From assembly GCA_944382905.1 (NCBI GenBank), contig CALWNU010000029.1, forward strand, positions 1-52,098: DNA of 52,098 nucleotides, written 5' to 3'. The notes under the pieces were generated by a model that was not told where the DNA came from, did no database searches, and saw only the letters and a program-made list of their open reading frames with translations. Source of the stretch: an uncultured Clostridia bacterium (GTDB lineage Bacteria > Bacillota > Clostridia > Oscillospirales > Ruminococcaceae). The position numbers were made by a program, and so were the translations under genes. Below are positions 28,243-37,402 of this stretch, in pieces. Numbering within the stretch: position 1 is the first letter of the stretch; each line of letters starts with the position of its first letter.

Positions 28243-30018
28243 ATGATGCAGTCGAGAACCCATACCTGCGGGCAGCTGCGGCTGGAACATGCGGGCCAGA
28301 CCGTGACGCTGGCGGGATTTATGGAAAATGTCCGTGAAGTGGGAGGCAGTTTGGCGTTTGTGGTCCTGCGGGATTTTTACGGCACCACCCAGCTGGTGGT
28401 GGAAGACGCCCAGCTGCTGGCGCTGATCAAGGGGCTCAACAAGGAAACCACCTTGCAGGTGACGGGGGTTGTGCGGGAACGTTCCAGCAAAAATCCCAAG
28501 CAGCCCACCGGGGAGATCGAGGTTGTGCCGTCGCAGATCCAGGTGCTGGGCCGCTGCTTGCACCGGGAACTGCCTTTTGAAATCAATCGCAGCCGGGAAG
28601 CAGATGAGACCCAGCGGCTGAAATACCGCTATTTGGATCTGCGCAATCCCCAGGTCCGGGACCGCATCGTCCTGCGCTGCCAGGTGGTGGCGGCGCTGCG
28701 CAAGGCCATGATGGAGCATGACTTTTTGGAGATCACCACCCCGATTTTGACCGCATCCTCTCCCGAAGGCGCACGGGATTACCTGGTGCCTGCGCGGAAG
28801 CATCCAGGGAAGTTTTATGCGCTGCCCCAGGCGCCACAGCAGTTCAAGCAGCTGTTGATGACCTCGGGGTTTGACCGCTATTTCCAAATCGCGCCCTGTT
28901 TCCGCGATGAGGACGCCCGCGGCGACCGGTCGCCCGGCGAGTTTTATCAGCTGGATATGGAGATGGCGTTTGCCAGCCAGGAAGACGTATTCTCAGTGAT
29001 TGAGGACGTGTTCCCGCCGATTTTTGCCCAGTATGGCAGCTACCACACGGCGTCGCAAGCGCCGTTTCGCCGGATCTCCTTCCGGGATGCGATGGAAACC
29101 TACGGGACGGACAAGCCGGATCTGCGGATCGACCTGACGGTGCAGGACGCCACCGAGCTGCTGTCCGGCTGCGGGTTTGCGCCGTTTGCCGGCAATGTGG
29201 TCAAAGCCATTGTGGTCACGGATTTTACCGGGACCCGCAAACAGATCGACGGGCTGTGCGCCGAGGTGCAGGTGCAGTCCGGCAATCAGGCGTATTGGTT
29301 CCGGTACGACGAAAACGAGCAGATCGTCGGCGGCATCGCCAAATTTGTCCAGCCCATCCAGCAGCAGGTGGTGGAAGCGCTGGGGCTCAAACCGGGCTGC
29401 TTTGTCGGGCTGACTGCCGGCAAGCTTTTGGCGGCGCAGAAAACCGCCGGCGTTTTCCGCAACAAACTGGGCGCATTCTGCCCCAACCATATGAACAAGG
29501 AAACCTATGAATTCTGCTGGATTGTGGATTTCCCCATGTACGAAATCGGGGAAGAAAGCGGCCAGCTGGAGTTTTGCCATAATCCGTTTTCCATGCCGTC
29601 TGGTGGGCTGGCGGTGTTGGAACAGGCTCATAACGGGCAGATCGATCCGCTGCAGATTACCGCGGACCAGTATGACCTGGTGGTCAACGGCGTGGAACTT
29701 TCTTCCGGCGCGGTGCGCAACCATGACCCGGAAATCATGATCCGCGCGTTTGAGCTGGTGGGGCTGGGCGAAGAGGATGTCAAATCCAAATTCCCGGCCA
29801 TGTACAACGCCTTTACCTACGGCGCGCCGCCCCATGCGGGGATCGCCCCCGGCGTGGACCGCATTGTCATGCTGCTGGCCGGGGAAGAATCTATCCGGGA
29901 GATTATCCCCTTCCCCATGAACAAAAATGCCCAGGATGTGATGATGGGCGCCCCGAGCGAAGTTACACAAGAGCAGCTGCAGGAACTGCATATCAAAATC
30001 GAGCTGCCCGAAGCATAA
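28243..30018 (+). CDS. aspS: Aspartyl-tRNA synthetase
   Basis: 591 residues, bacterial-type AspRS. An N-terminal OB-fold anticodon-binding domain (about 1-110) is followed by the class II core with motif 2 QIAPCFRDEDARGDR and motif 3 APGVDRIVMLLAGE near the end. The bacterial insertion domain lies between about 290 and 420, and the LEITTPILTASSPEGARDYLVP segment marks motif 1. TAGGAG precedes three possible starts (GTG 28240, ATG 28243, ATG 28246). Whether it also charges tRNA-Asn cannot be decided here. It is closed by a strong terminator. Confidence 0.97.
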   Translation: MMQSRTHTCGQLRLEHAGQTVTLAGFMENVREVGGSLAFVVLRDFYGTTQLVVEDAQLLALIKGLNKETTLQVTGVVRERSSKNPKQPTGEIEVVPSQIQVLGRCLHRELPFEINRSREADETQRLKYRYLDLRNPQVRDRIVLRCQVVAALRKAMMEHDFLEITTPILTASSPEGARDYLVPARKHPGKFYALPQAPQQFKQLLMTSGFDRYFQIAPCFRDEDARGDRSPGEFYQLDMEMAFASQEDVFSVIEDVFPPIFAQYGSYHTASQAPFRRISFRDAMETYGTDKPDLRIDLTVQDATELLSGCGFAPFAGNVVKAIVVTDFTGTRKQIDGLCAEVQVQSGNQAYWFRYDENEQIVGGIAKFVQPIQQQVVEALGLKPGCFVGLTAGKLLAAQKTAGVFRNKLGAFCPNHMNKETYEFCWIVDFPMYEIGEESGQLEFCHNPFSMPSGGLAVLEQAHNGQIDPLQITADQYDLVVNGVELSSGAVRNHDPEIMIRAFELVGLGEEDVKSKFPAMYNAFTYGAPPHAGIAPGVDRIVMLLAGEESIREIIPFPMNKNAQDVMMGAPSEVTQEQLQELHIKIELPEA

Positions 30019-30028
30019 GAAAATCCAA

Positions 30029-30075
30029 AAAGCCGTCCGTTCCCAAGACTGGGAACGGACGGCTTTGTTTTTGCA
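30029..30075. terminator. Bidirectional terminator after aspS
   Basis: AAAGCCGTCCGTTCCC (30029-30044) and GGGAACGGACGGCTTT (30051-30066) form a perfect 16-bp stem with a 6-nt loop, then TGTTTTT. Confidence 0.9.
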
Positions 30076-30078
30076 AGG

Positions 30079-31212
30079 CTATAAGGTGGCAAGAAATTTT
30101 TCCAGCCGGTCCAGGCTTTGGCGCAGCGCGTCGTCGCTGTAGCAGTAGGACAGCCGGATATACCCGTCCGCGCCGAAACACGAACCGGGGACCGCCGCCA
30201 GCTTCGCCTCCCGGATCATCCGCCGGCAGAAGGTTTCCGAATCCAGCCCGTATTGCCGGATGGACGGGAACAGGTAAAAGGCGCCGTCCGGCTTTTGCAC
30301 CTCCATGCCCATGGCGGCCAGGCGGCCGTACACATAATCCCGGCGGCGGCGGTAGGTTTGGATCATGGGGGCCGGATCGTAATCCAATGCGGCGGCGCAG
30401 CCCTTCTGCAAGAAAGAAACCGCCGATACCACCGTATAGGAGTGCAGTTTTGCCAGCTGTTCGATGACAGGCTGGTCGGCGCACACATATCCCATCCGCC
30501 ATCCGGTCATGGCGTAGGGCTTGGAAAAGCTCTGGACGAGGATGATTTTTTCCCGCAGGTCCTGGCAGCGGGAAAAACTTTGGTACGGCCCGTAGACCAG
30601 CTGGGCATACACGTCGTCGCAGAGGACAAACAAATCCCGTTCTTTGGCCGCCTGATACACCGCCTGCAGCGACGCTTCGTCATAAACGGCGCCGGTGGGA
30701 TTGTTGGGAGAATTGAGCAGGATCGCTTTGGTCCGGGGGCTGAGATGGCGCGACAGATTTTCCGCCGTAATCTGGAATCCGTCACCGCAGGTATCCATGG
30801 GAACATAGGTCCCGTAGGACAGCGTGACCAGCGGCTCATACAGCCCAAACGCGGGGGTGGGGACAATCACCTCATCGCCGGGGTTTACAATGCCCCGCAA
30901 AGCCAGGAAAAGCGCTTCGGTGGCCCCGACAGTGACGATGATTTCTTCCGGCGCATAGCACACGCCGTTTCGTTCCCGTTCAAAGCGGGAAATGCGCTCC
31001 AGCAGGTACCGTTCCCCTACGCCGGGGGGATAGTGGGTTAAATTTTGGTCCAATGCCGCCTTGGTCGCTTCTTTGATCGGGTCCGGGGTGGCAAAATCCG
31101 GCTCCCCGATGGTGAGAAACAGGCATCCGGGTTCGGCCTTGGCCATGGCGGTAAACGCCCGGATGCCGCTGGGCTGGATGCGCAGCAGCGCAGAATTCAT
31201 CTGTTCGACCAT
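30079..31212 (-). CDS. patA: Aminotransferase class I/II, probable N-acetyl-LL-DAP aminotransferase
   Basis: 377 residues. PLP fold type I enzyme: TVGATEALFLALRG, SPNNPTGAVYDE, CDDVYAQLVYG, and the PLP lysine in SFSKPYAMTGWRMGY. By context it should perform the transamination of N-acetyl-2-amino-6-oxopimelate in the acetyl DAP route, next to the deacetylase and opposite dapH. Sequence alone cannot separate it from other PatA-type aminotransferases. An ATG at 31251 has no ribosome site, while the one at 31212 follows GGAGGAG by 9 nt and is preferred. It is 48 nt after the deacetylase gene, same strand. Confidence 0.82.
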   Translation of the reverse strand: MVEQMNSALLRIQPSGIRAFTAMAKAEPGCLFLTIGEPDFATPDPIKEATKAALDQNLTHYPPGVGERYLLERISRFERERNGVCYAPEEIIVTVGATEALFLALRGIVNPGDEVIVPTPAFGLYEPLVTLSYGTYVPMDTCGDGFQITAENLSRHLSPRTKAILLNSPNNPTGAVYDEASLQAVYQAAKERDLFVLCDDVYAQLVYGPYQSFSRCQDLREKIILVQSFSKPYAMTGWRMGYVCADQPVIEQLAKLHSYTVVSAVSFLQKGCAAALDYDPAPMIQTYRRRRDYVYGRLAAMGMEVQKPDGAFYLFPSIRQYGLDSETFCRRMIREAKLAAVPGSCFGADGYIRLSYCYSDDALRQSLDRLEKFLATL

Positions 31213-31260
31213 CTTGTGGATCTCCTCCCAATCCGCCCCGTATAAGGGCATGGTTTTTGC

Positions 31261-32364
31261 TCACAGCTGCAGCAGGGACTGGTATAACGCCACGCCCCGC
31301 TGCAGTACCGATTCGTCAAAACACAGCCGGTCGGAATGCAGCGGCTGGTCTGAGCCAATGCCGAGAAAGAAAAACAGGCCCGGCATTTGCTGCTGGTAAA
31401 AAGAAAAGTCTTCGGCGATTAAGGCCGGCTGTTCCAGGGGGACAAAAGCGCCCTCCCTCAACAGCTGCGCCGCGCGGTCGTACAGGTCGGGATCGTTGAC
31501 CACCGGCGGATACCCCTCGCTAAACTGTACGGAAAACCGGCAGCCGGTCTGTTCTTGCAGCGATTCCCCAATTTCTGCGCAGCGGCGGGTAATATGGGAA
31601 AACGCCTCGTCCTGGAAGGTGCGCAGGGACCCTTCCAGCCGGGTATAATCGCTGACGGCGTTGCGCACCGTCCCGCTTTGCATCCGGCCAAACTGCAGCA
31701 CCCGGGGCCCAGCGGCGGGCAGTTCGGTTTTGGCCATGTGGTAGGCCTGCTGCAAAAATGCCGCTCCGGCAGCCAGGGCGTCTTTCCCTTCCTGCCATTT
31801 GGCGATATGGGCGGCTTTGCCCCAAATTTCTACCGTGGCCTCGCTGGAACGGGCCATCATGGGCCCTTTGCAGGTGGCGATGGTTCCTGCGGGCAGATCC
31901 GGCCACAGATGGATGCCGAAGATATGCCGGACCTGCAGCTGGGAAAAGATCCCGCTGCGGCACAGCCGCTGGGCGCCGCCGGTGGTTTCTTCCGACGGCT
32001 GGAAGACAAGCAGTACGTTGTGGGGCAGCGTCTGCCGCCGGGCGCTGACCCATTCCGCCAGGCAAAGCAGCATGGCCATATGTCCGTCGTGGCCGCAGGC
32101 GTGCATTTTGCCGGGGTGGGCTGATGCAAAAGCAAGGCCGGTATTCTCGGTGATCGGCAGCGCGTCCATGTCGCTGCGAAACGCCACGGTATCCGGTTTT
32201 CCCGCATCGAAATAGGCGGCGACGGCACAATGCCCGGGCAAGAAAATCCGGCACCCAAGCGGTTGGAGCTGGGAGAGCAGATATTGCTGCGTTTCGGGCA
32301 GCTGGTCATCCAGTTCCGGGATGCGGTGCAGCGCCCGGCGGTGGGCGATCAATCGTTCCAACAT
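31261..32364 (-). CDS. M20 amidohydrolase, probable N-acetyldiaminopimelate deacetylase
   Basis: 367 residues. M20D-type metallohydrolase: HRIPELD near the N-terminus, FRSDMDALPITE, the metal ligand cluster KMHACGHDGHMAMLL, then FQPSEETTGGAQ and the dimerisation domain (about 170-290). The family includes hippurate and N-acetyl-amino-acid hydrolases; here the position beside an aminotransferase and opposite dapFABH points to N-acetyl-LL-DAP deacetylase. GGAGGAGG precedes the ATG. It is transcribed from its own promoter at 32394-32422 and so is not under the lysine riboswitch on the other strand. Confidence 0.85.
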   Translation of the reverse strand: MLERLIAHRRALHRIPELDDQLPETQQYLLSQLQPLGCRIFLPGHCAVAAYFDAGKPDTVAFRSDMDALPITENTGLAFASAHPGKMHACGHDGHMAMLLCLAEWVSARRQTLPHNVLLVFQPSEETTGGAQRLCRSGIFSQLQVRHIFGIHLWPDLPAGTIATCKGPMMARSSEATVEIWGKAAHIAKWQEGKDALAAGAAFLQQAYHMAKTELPAAGPRVLQFGRMQSGTVRNAVSDYTRLEGSLRTFQDEAFSHITRRCAEIGESLQEQTGCRFSVQFSEGYPPVVNDPDLYDRAAQLLREGAFVPLEQPALIAEDFSFYQQQMPGLFFFLGIGSDQPLHSDRLCFDESVLQRGVALYQSLLQL

Positions 32365-32393
32365 ACGGTTTCCTCCTCCCTGTCTTTAGGGCT

Positions 32394-32422
32394 ATTGTAC
32401 GCGCAGACGCCGCCAGATGCAA
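32394..32422 (-). promoter_or_regulatory. Promoter of the deacetylase-patA unit
   Basis: On the - strand TTGCAT (complement of 32417-32422) and TACAAT (complement of 32394-32399), 17 nt apart, about 30 nt before the start codon. Confidence 0.75.
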
Positions 32423-32461
32423 TTCTTTTTTTACGATCTGTCATTTTTTTTGGCAAAAGAC

Positions 32462-32490
32462 TTGCTTTTTGGGAAAAATCGTGCTATGAT
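32462..32490 (+). promoter_or_regulatory. Promoter of the lysine riboswitch-dapFABH unit
   Basis: TTGCTT (32462-32467) and TATGAT (32485-32490), 17-nt spacer, just before the riboswitch. Confidence 0.7.
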
Positions 32491-32500
32491 ACCCATCAAA

Positions 32501-32665
32501 TTGATAGAGGCGCAAAAACGACGACCCATCTCTTAGCCGGCGGGCGAGGAGGGGATGGGAAAGCAATTTTGCCGAACTGGCCGCGGCAGGCATGCCGGGC
32601 TGGTGGGCTTGCGGAGAAGATCCGTAAGACTGTCTGCAATCCAATGCAGGAGTGCTATCTTGACG
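32501..32665 (+). promoter_or_regulatory. Lysine riboswitch (L-box)
   Basis: Conserved L-box landmarks appear in order: TAGAGGCGC at 32504-32512, GATGGGAAAGC and GCCGAACTGG (32554-32580), GCTGGTGGGC, AAGACTGTC (about 32627-32635), and GGAGTGCTATCTTG (32649-32662), which closes the aptamer. It lies 160 nt upstream of dapF and is followed by a terminator. Lysine binding should lower expression of the DAP/lysine genes behind it. Confidence 0.88.
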
Positions 32666-32712
32666 TCTATTACAACAGGAACGGCCAGGTTCCCAATGGC
32701 CGTATTGTATTA

Positions 32713-32752
32713 GGTCGGTAAGGGGCGCTCCCCTTAGCGGCCTTTTTGTTTT
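32713..32752 (+). terminator. Riboswitch-controlled terminator before dapF
   Basis: GGTCGGTAAGGGG pairs with CCCCTTAGCGGCC (one mismatch) around CGCT, followed by TTTTTGTTTT. It is the expression platform of the lysine riboswitch, 75 nt before dapF. Confidence 0.85.
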
Positions 32753-32826
32753 GTCTGCGGGATGGCGGCCCGGCCGGCTGCATACAATGGCAAAAAGGCG
32801 GCGAATGAAAGAATGGGGGAGAGAAA

Positions 32827-33699
32827 ATGAAACAAACCAATGCGCCGGCCCAGGCCGCGAGCCCGGCAGGGGCGAGGCCGCGCGGGCTGCCGGTGAGCAA
32901 GTACCATGGATGCGGCAACGATTTTCTCCTGGCGCGGGAGACGGATACTGCGGGATATGACCTGCAAAAGCTGATTGTAGCGGCCTGCGACCGGCATACC
33001 GGGATTGGCGCGGATGGGTTTATCCTGGTGCGGGAACAGCCGCTGACCATGTTGTTTTATAATTGCGACGGATCCCGCGCGCCCATGTGCGGGAACGGGC
33101 TGCGCTGTTTTGCCCGGTTTTGCCTGGAAGAAGGGATCGTCGCGTCGGACCAGTTTGACGTACAGACGCTGGCAGGCGTCAAAACGGTAACCGTGACAGG
33201 GCGGGATCCGTTTGTCGCCAAAGTGGCCATGGGGAAAGCGGATTTTTCCCCGGAATCGGTTGGGCTGACGATACCGGGATCCCCGCTGGGGCTGCAAGTC
33301 CCGGTGGAGGGCGCCACGGTGCCGGTAGACAGCTTTTTTCTATCCACGGTCCATACTGTCTGGTTTACCGACGAGCCGGAGGACCCGCAGACCCAGCGGA
33401 TCGCCGGGCTGATTTGCCGGCATCCGTGGTATGGGGAACAGACCAATGTGAATATGGTCAAAATCCTGGACCGGCGGACCATTCGGATGCGCACCTGGGA
33501 ACGGGGCGTGGGGATGACGCTGGCCTGCGGGACCGGCGCCTGCGCAGCGGCGCTGGACGCCTACCGCAAAGGAGCATGCGAACAGGAAGTGACGGTTTTG
33601 CTGCCGAAAGGGAGCTTGCAAATCCAAATCGAGCCGGATGGCAGCGTGTGGATGAGCGGACCGGCAAAACGGATTTGCAAAGGAGTGTATGAGGGATGA
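32827..33699 (+). CDS. dapF: Diaminopimelate epimerase
   Basis: 290 residues. Converts LL-DAP to meso-DAP for peptidoglycan and lysine. The two catalytic cysteines are in APMCGNGLRCF and TLACGTGACAAAL. The conserved start is KYHGCGNDFLL, but about 23 residues precede it (Ala/Pro/Arg-rich), an extension most DapF proteins lack. The ATG at 32827 has GGGGGAGA behind it, so the extension seems translated; a GTG at codon 23 is a weaker alternative. It is first gene after the lysine riboswitch. Its stop overlaps the dapA start (ATGA). Confidence 0.95.
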   Translation: MKQTNAPAQAASPAGARPRGLPVSKYHGCGNDFLLARETDTAGYDLQKLIVAACDRHTGIGADGFILVREQPLTMLFYNCDGSRAPMCGNGLRCFARFCLEEGIVASDQFDVQTLAGVKTVTVTGRDPFVAKVAMGKADFSPESVGLTIPGSPLGLQVPVEGATVPVDSFFLSTVHTVWFTDEPEDPQTQRIAGLICRHPWYGEQTNVNMVKILDRRTIRMRTWERGVGMTLACGTGACAAALDAYRKGACEQEVTVLLPKGSLQIQIEPDGSVWMSGPAKRICKGVYEG

Positions 33700-34580
33700 A
33701 ATTACAAGGATCGATTGTCGCATTGGTCACGCCGTTTTACCCGGACGGCACCGTGAATTTTGACCGGCTGGGCCAGCTGTTGGACTGGCATGTCGCCCAG
33801 GGGACGGACGGGATCCTGGTGCTGGGGACTACCGGCGAGTCCTCCACCATGAGCCACGAGGAGGACGACGCCGTCTGCCGGTATACCATTGAGCGGATCG
33901 CCGGCCGGATCCCGGTGATTGCCGGAAGCGGGTCCAACTCCACCGAAACCCAGCTGGAGAAAAGCGTCAAGTACGCCAAAATGGGGGCGGATGCGCTATT
34001 ATGCATCACCCCGTATTATATCAAGGCCAACGCCGAAGGCATGTACCGGCATTTTGCCGATGTGGCAGACGCGGTGGACGTGCCGGTGATTTTATACAAT
34101 GTGCCGGGACGGACCGGCTGTTCCATCCCGGTGGAAACGGTAGGACGGCTGGCGCAGCACCCCAATATTGGCGGCATCAAAGAGGCCAGCGGCGATATCG
34201 CCTACGCCACCCAGACCGCCCGCTTTTTGTCCGATGAGTTCCAGATGTTCTGCGGCAATGACGATATTACGGTGCCCCTGATGTCCCTGGGCGGCAGCGG
34301 GGTCATCTCCGTCTGGGCCAATATTATGCCGGCGGCCTGCCATCAGATGGTGGCGGATTATCTGGCGGGCCGCTGCCAGCAGGCGCTGGAAACCCAGCTG
34401 CGGTATCTGGATTTGATCCACGCCTTGTTTATGGAAGTCAATCCCATTCCGGTAAAAGAGGCCATGAACCTGATGGGGCTGGATGTGGGCGGATACCGGC
34501 TGCCGTTGTGCGCCATGAGCGAAGATCATCGCGCCAAACTGGCAGCCATCATGAAACAAGCAGGGCTGGACATACAATAA
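33696..34580 (+). CDS. dapA: 4-hydroxy-tetrahydrodipicolinate synthase
   Basis: 294 residues. Condenses pyruvate with aspartate semialdehyde, the committed step to DAP and lysine. TIM-barrel Schiff-base enzyme: VLGTTGESSTMS near 42-53, the tyrosine motif CITPYYIKAN, ILYNVPGRTGC (near 131), the Schiff-base lysine in IGGIKEASGD (near 159) and CGNDD. The ATG overlaps the end of dapF by 4 nt. dapB follows after 36 nt. Confidence 0.97.
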   Translation: MKLQGSIVALVTPFYPDGTVNFDRLGQLLDWHVAQGTDGILVLGTTGESSTMSHEEDDAVCRYTIERIAGRIPVIAGSGSNSTETQLEKSVKYAKMGADALLCITPYYIKANAEGMYRHFADVADAVDVPVILYNVPGRTGCSIPVETVGRLAQHPNIGGIKEASGDIAYATQTARFLSDEFQMFCGNDDITVPLMSLGGSGVISVWANIMPAACHQMVADYLAGRCQQALETQLRYLDLIHALFMEVNPIPVKEAMNLMGLDVGGYRLPLCAMSEDHRAKLAAIMKQAGLDIQ

Positions 34581-34616
34581 GAAAAGAGAAAACCCATTGA
34601 AAAAGGAGTACCGCGC

Positions 34617-35354
34617 ATGAAGATTGTGATCATGGGACATGGCAAAATGGGGCGGATGGTGGAAGAGCTGGCCCGGCAAAAAGGATGGGAAATCCTAGCG
34701 GCGCTGGACGCCCAGGACGCGCCGGCGCTGGCGGAATTGCCGCGGGCGGATGTGGCGATTGATTTTTCCCACCCGGATATGCTGGAACCGCTGGCGGAAT
34801 ATATCCAGCGCACCGGTACGGCGCTATGCAGCGGCACCACGGGATACACGCCGGCGCAGCAGCAGCGGCTTGGGGCTTTGGGGCAGACCGCGCCGGTGCT
34901 TTACAGTGCCAATTACAGCCTGGGTATTGCGCTGCTGCGGCAGATCTTGGCCCAATTTGGGCCGGCATTGCTGGAAGATTTTGATGTGGAAATGGTGGAA
35001 AAGCACCATCGGCTCAAAGCAGACGCGCCCAGCGGAACCGCCAAAATGCTGGCGGATGCGCTGGACCCGCAGCAGAAGCTGCGGCGCATCGCCGGCCGGG
35101 AAGGCTTTTGCGGCGCCAGAACGCCGGACGAAATGGGGATCTTCTCCGTGCGCGGCGGGACGGTTGCGGGAGAGCATACCGTGTATTTCTTCGGGGAAGA
35201 GGAAACCCTTTCTTTGACCCACAGCGCCGCCAGCCGGCGGATTTTTGCAGCGGGCGCCATCAAGGCAGCGGCGCTGCTGGCCGGCAAAGCGCCGGGCTTT
35301 TATTCCCTGGATGAGATTTTGTTTTCCCATCACGCAGAAGAAAGGACGAAATGA
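34617..35354 (+). CDS. dapB: 4-hydroxy-tetrahydrodipicolinate reductase
   Basis: 245 residues. NAD(P)H-dependent second step of the pathway. The N-terminal Rossmann motif [13 protein letters not shown] and the substrate motif [15 protein letters not shown] (near 128-142) identify DapB, with SGTTGYT further up. AAAAAGGAG precedes the ATG. Its stop overlaps the dapH start (ATGA), consistent with coupled translation. Confidence 0.97.
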   Translation: MKIVIMGHGKMGRMVEELARQKGWEILAALDAQDAPALAELPRADVAIDFSHPDMLEPLAEYIQRTGTALCSGTTGYTPAQQQRLGALGQTAPVLYSANYSLGIALLRQILAQFGPALLEDFDVEMVEKHHRLKADAPSGTAKMLADALDPQQKLRRIAGREGFCGARTPDEMGIFSVRGGTVAGEHTVYFFGEEETLSLTHSAASRRIFAAGAIKAAALLAGKAPGFYSLDEILFSHHAEERTK

Positions 35355-36061
35355 GTATGGATGCAAAGCAGATCATTGAATATATCCGCACCTCCCCCAA
35401 AAAGACGCCGGTGCGGGTTTGGCTGCAAACGACGCAAGCGTTGTCCTTCCCGACGGCCCAGCAGTTTTTTGGCGGCAACGGGTTTTCCGTTGTGTTTGGC
35501 GATTGGGAAGAAATCCGGCCGGTGCTGGAGGAAAATCAGGATCAGATTTTGGCCCAGCAGGTGGAAAACGACGCGCGCAATTCCGCCATCCCGCTGCTGG
35601 ACAAAAAGCAGATCCATGCGCGGATTGAACCGGGCGCCATCATCCGTGAGCAGGTGGAAATCGGCGATCACGCGGTGATCATGATGGGCGCGGTGATCAA
35701 CATCGGCGCGGTCATCGGAGAAGGAACCATGATTGATATGGGTGCGATTCTCGGCGGTAGGGCAATCGTGGGCAAACGCTGCCACATCGGCGCCGGCGCT
35801 GTGCTGGCCGGCGTGGTAGAGCCGCCTTCCGCAACGCCGGTGGTCGTAGAGGACAATGTGCTCATCGGCGCCAACGCGGTGGTCATCGAAGGGGTCCGCA
35901 TTGGCGAAGGCGCCATTGTCGCCGCCGGGTCGGTGGTGATTGAGGATGTAGCCCCCGGCATGGTGGTGGCCGGCGTGCCCGCCAGAGTGGTGAAGAAAAA
36001 GGATGAACGGTCCGCGCAGAAGACCGAACTGGTAGACGCGCTGCGGGAATTGGGGCGGTAA
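35351..36061 (+). CDS. dapH: Tetrahydrodipicolinate N-acetyltransferase
   Basis: 236 residues. Acetylates tetrahydrodipicolinate, which defines the acetyl branch of DAP synthesis. The N-terminal domain (about 1-85) is that of DapH rather than DapD. The left-handed beta helix follows, with hexapeptide repeats: [70 protein letters not shown] 35351 overlaps the dapB stop; a second ATG at 35357 is possible. It is last gene of dapFABH and ends at a terminator. Confidence 0.95.
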   Translation: MSMDAKQIIEYIRTSPKKTPVRVWLQTTQALSFPTAQQFFGGNGFSVVFGDWEEIRPVLEENQDQILAQQVENDARNSAIPLLDKKQIHARIEPGAIIREQVEIGDHAVIMMGAVINIGAVIGEGTMIDMGAILGGRAIVGKRCHIGAGAVLAGVVEPPSATPVVVEDNVLIGANAVVIEGVRIGEGAIVAAGSVVIEDVAPGMVVAGVPARVVKKKDERSAQKTELVDALRELGR

Positions 36062-36076
36062 CGGCTGTAAAAAAAC

Positions 36077-36113
36077 AAAAAAAGACCCTTTTGCAAAAAG
36101 GGTCTTTTTTTTG
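36077..36113 (+). terminator. Terminator after dapH
   Basis: AAAGACCCTTTT and AAAAGGGTCTTT around a GCA loop, followed by a T-run. The A-run on the other side makes it bidirectional in form. Confidence 0.85.
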
Positions 36114-36349
36114 TTTTAGGATGGGTTGCCGCGGCGAACCGCAGAACCTGCGCCGCCGGCGGATGAAATCCGAAACCGCAGGGCAAAATAAGAAAAAACC
36201 GATTCCCAGTACTGTCCGTCCAGGCGGCGTTTGACAGCAAACCCGGCGGGACAAAAATTTTTTCACCTGGCGGCCAGCGCCCGGTGAAGAAAAATCCGTT
36301 GTCCAATCGTTTCTTTTAAAGAAGAGAAAAAGAAAAAGGGGGTATTTCC

Positions 36350-37402
36350 ATGGTACGGATCAATATGCTGTCCCGCGCTGGGATGACCAAAGGGCACGGG
36401 GTCTTGTCCGCTTTTGAGGAACAGACGAAATTGGTGTCGGAGGGACTGGGCCCAGAGTATCAAGTACTGGTCAACAGCTGGAAAAAAGCAGATATTTTGC
36501 ATTTTCATACCATCAACCCCACCTTTCTGCTGCGCAGCTGGTGTTCGTCCGCGGTAAAGGTGGGATATGTCCATTTCCTGCCTCAAACGCTGGAGGGCTC
36601 CATCCGCCTTCCCGGGCTGGTACAAAAGATGCTGTGCTGGTATGTTTTGTTGTTTTACCGCTCGATGGACAAGCTGATCGTAGTGAATCCGTCGTTCATC
36701 CCCCAGCTGGAGGCATGCGGGATCCCGGCGGAGAAAATCGAGTACATCCCCAATTTTGTGGACGACGAGCAGTTTTTCCCCTTGGACGAGCAAGAACGGC
36801 TTGCCTGCCGGCGCCAGTTCGGGCTGGATCCCGATGGGTTTGTGGTTTTGTGCGCCGGGCAGATGCAGAAACGCAAAGGGTTTTTAGACTTTTTGGAAAC
36901 AGCGCGCCGCTGCCCGGAAATGCAGTTTGTCTGGGCGGGCGGATTTTCCTTCGGCAAAATTACCGATGGGTATGACGAAATCCGTCAGGCGGTGCAGCAG
37001 CTTCCGGCCAATGTCAAGCTGACGGGGATCGTCCCCCGGGAACAGATGAATCAGCTGTACAATGCGGCGGACGTCTTTTTCCTGCCGTCGTATGACGAGC
37101 TGTTCCCCATGACCTTGCTGGAATCCATGTGCTGCCGCAAGCCCATCCTGGTACGGGATTTAGAGCTGTACCGCTGCATTTTAGACGGGTACTACACCGC
37201 GGCCGCGGATGTGGACGGCTTTGCCCGGGAATTGCGCACCATGACCGATCCAGCGGTTTGTGCGGCTGCCGCCGACCGCTCTGCCCAGGGGCATCAGCGG
37301 TATACCAAGGCGGCGGTGCTTTCCTATTGGAAGAACTGCTATGCTTCTCTTTTGCCGCAGGCACGGCCGGTGCCGCAGGCGCGGGGGGACGTGCGTTTAT
37401 GA
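36350..37402 (+). CDS. GT4-family glycosyltransferase
   Basis: 350 residues. Retaining GT-B fold. The acceptor domain has ILHFHTINPTFLLR and a hydrophobic segment near 100. The nucleotide-sugar domain has IEYIPNFVDDEQFFPL, VLCAGQMQKRKGFLDFLE, and YDELFPMTLLESMCCRKPI with the GT4 E-x7-E pattern. The layout resembles diacylglycerol alpha-glucosyltransferases of Gram-positive bacteria, so a membrane glycolipid product is plausible but not proven. GGGGG precedes the ATG. The stop overlaps the start of a TVP38-type membrane protein (ATGA). No clear promoter was found in the 236 nt after the dapH terminator, apart from an isolated TTGACA at 36229. Confidence 0.85.
   Translation: MVRINMLSRAGMTKGHGVLSAFEEQTKLVSEGLGPEYQVLVNSWKKADILHFHTINPTFLLRSWCSSAVKVGYVHFLPQTLEGSIRLPGLVQKMLCWYVLLFYRSMDKLIVVNPSFIPQLEACGIPAEKIEYIPNFVDDEQFFPLDEQERLACRRQFGLDPDGFVVLCAGQMQKRKGFLDFLETARRCPEMQFVWAGGFSFGKITDGYDEIRQAVQQLPANVKLTGIVPREQMNQLYNAADVFFLPSYDELFPMTLLESMCCRKPILVRDLELYRCILDGYYTAAADVDGFARELRTMTDPAVCAAAADRSAQGHQRYTKAAVLSYWKNCYASLLPQARPVPQARGDVRL

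Noticed and set aside
36229..36290. TTGACA and an imperfect hairpin upstream of the glycosyltransferase gene
   Set aside because: No -10 at the right distance (AAAATT only), and the hairpin has a mismatch; too weak to list as a promoter or terminator.
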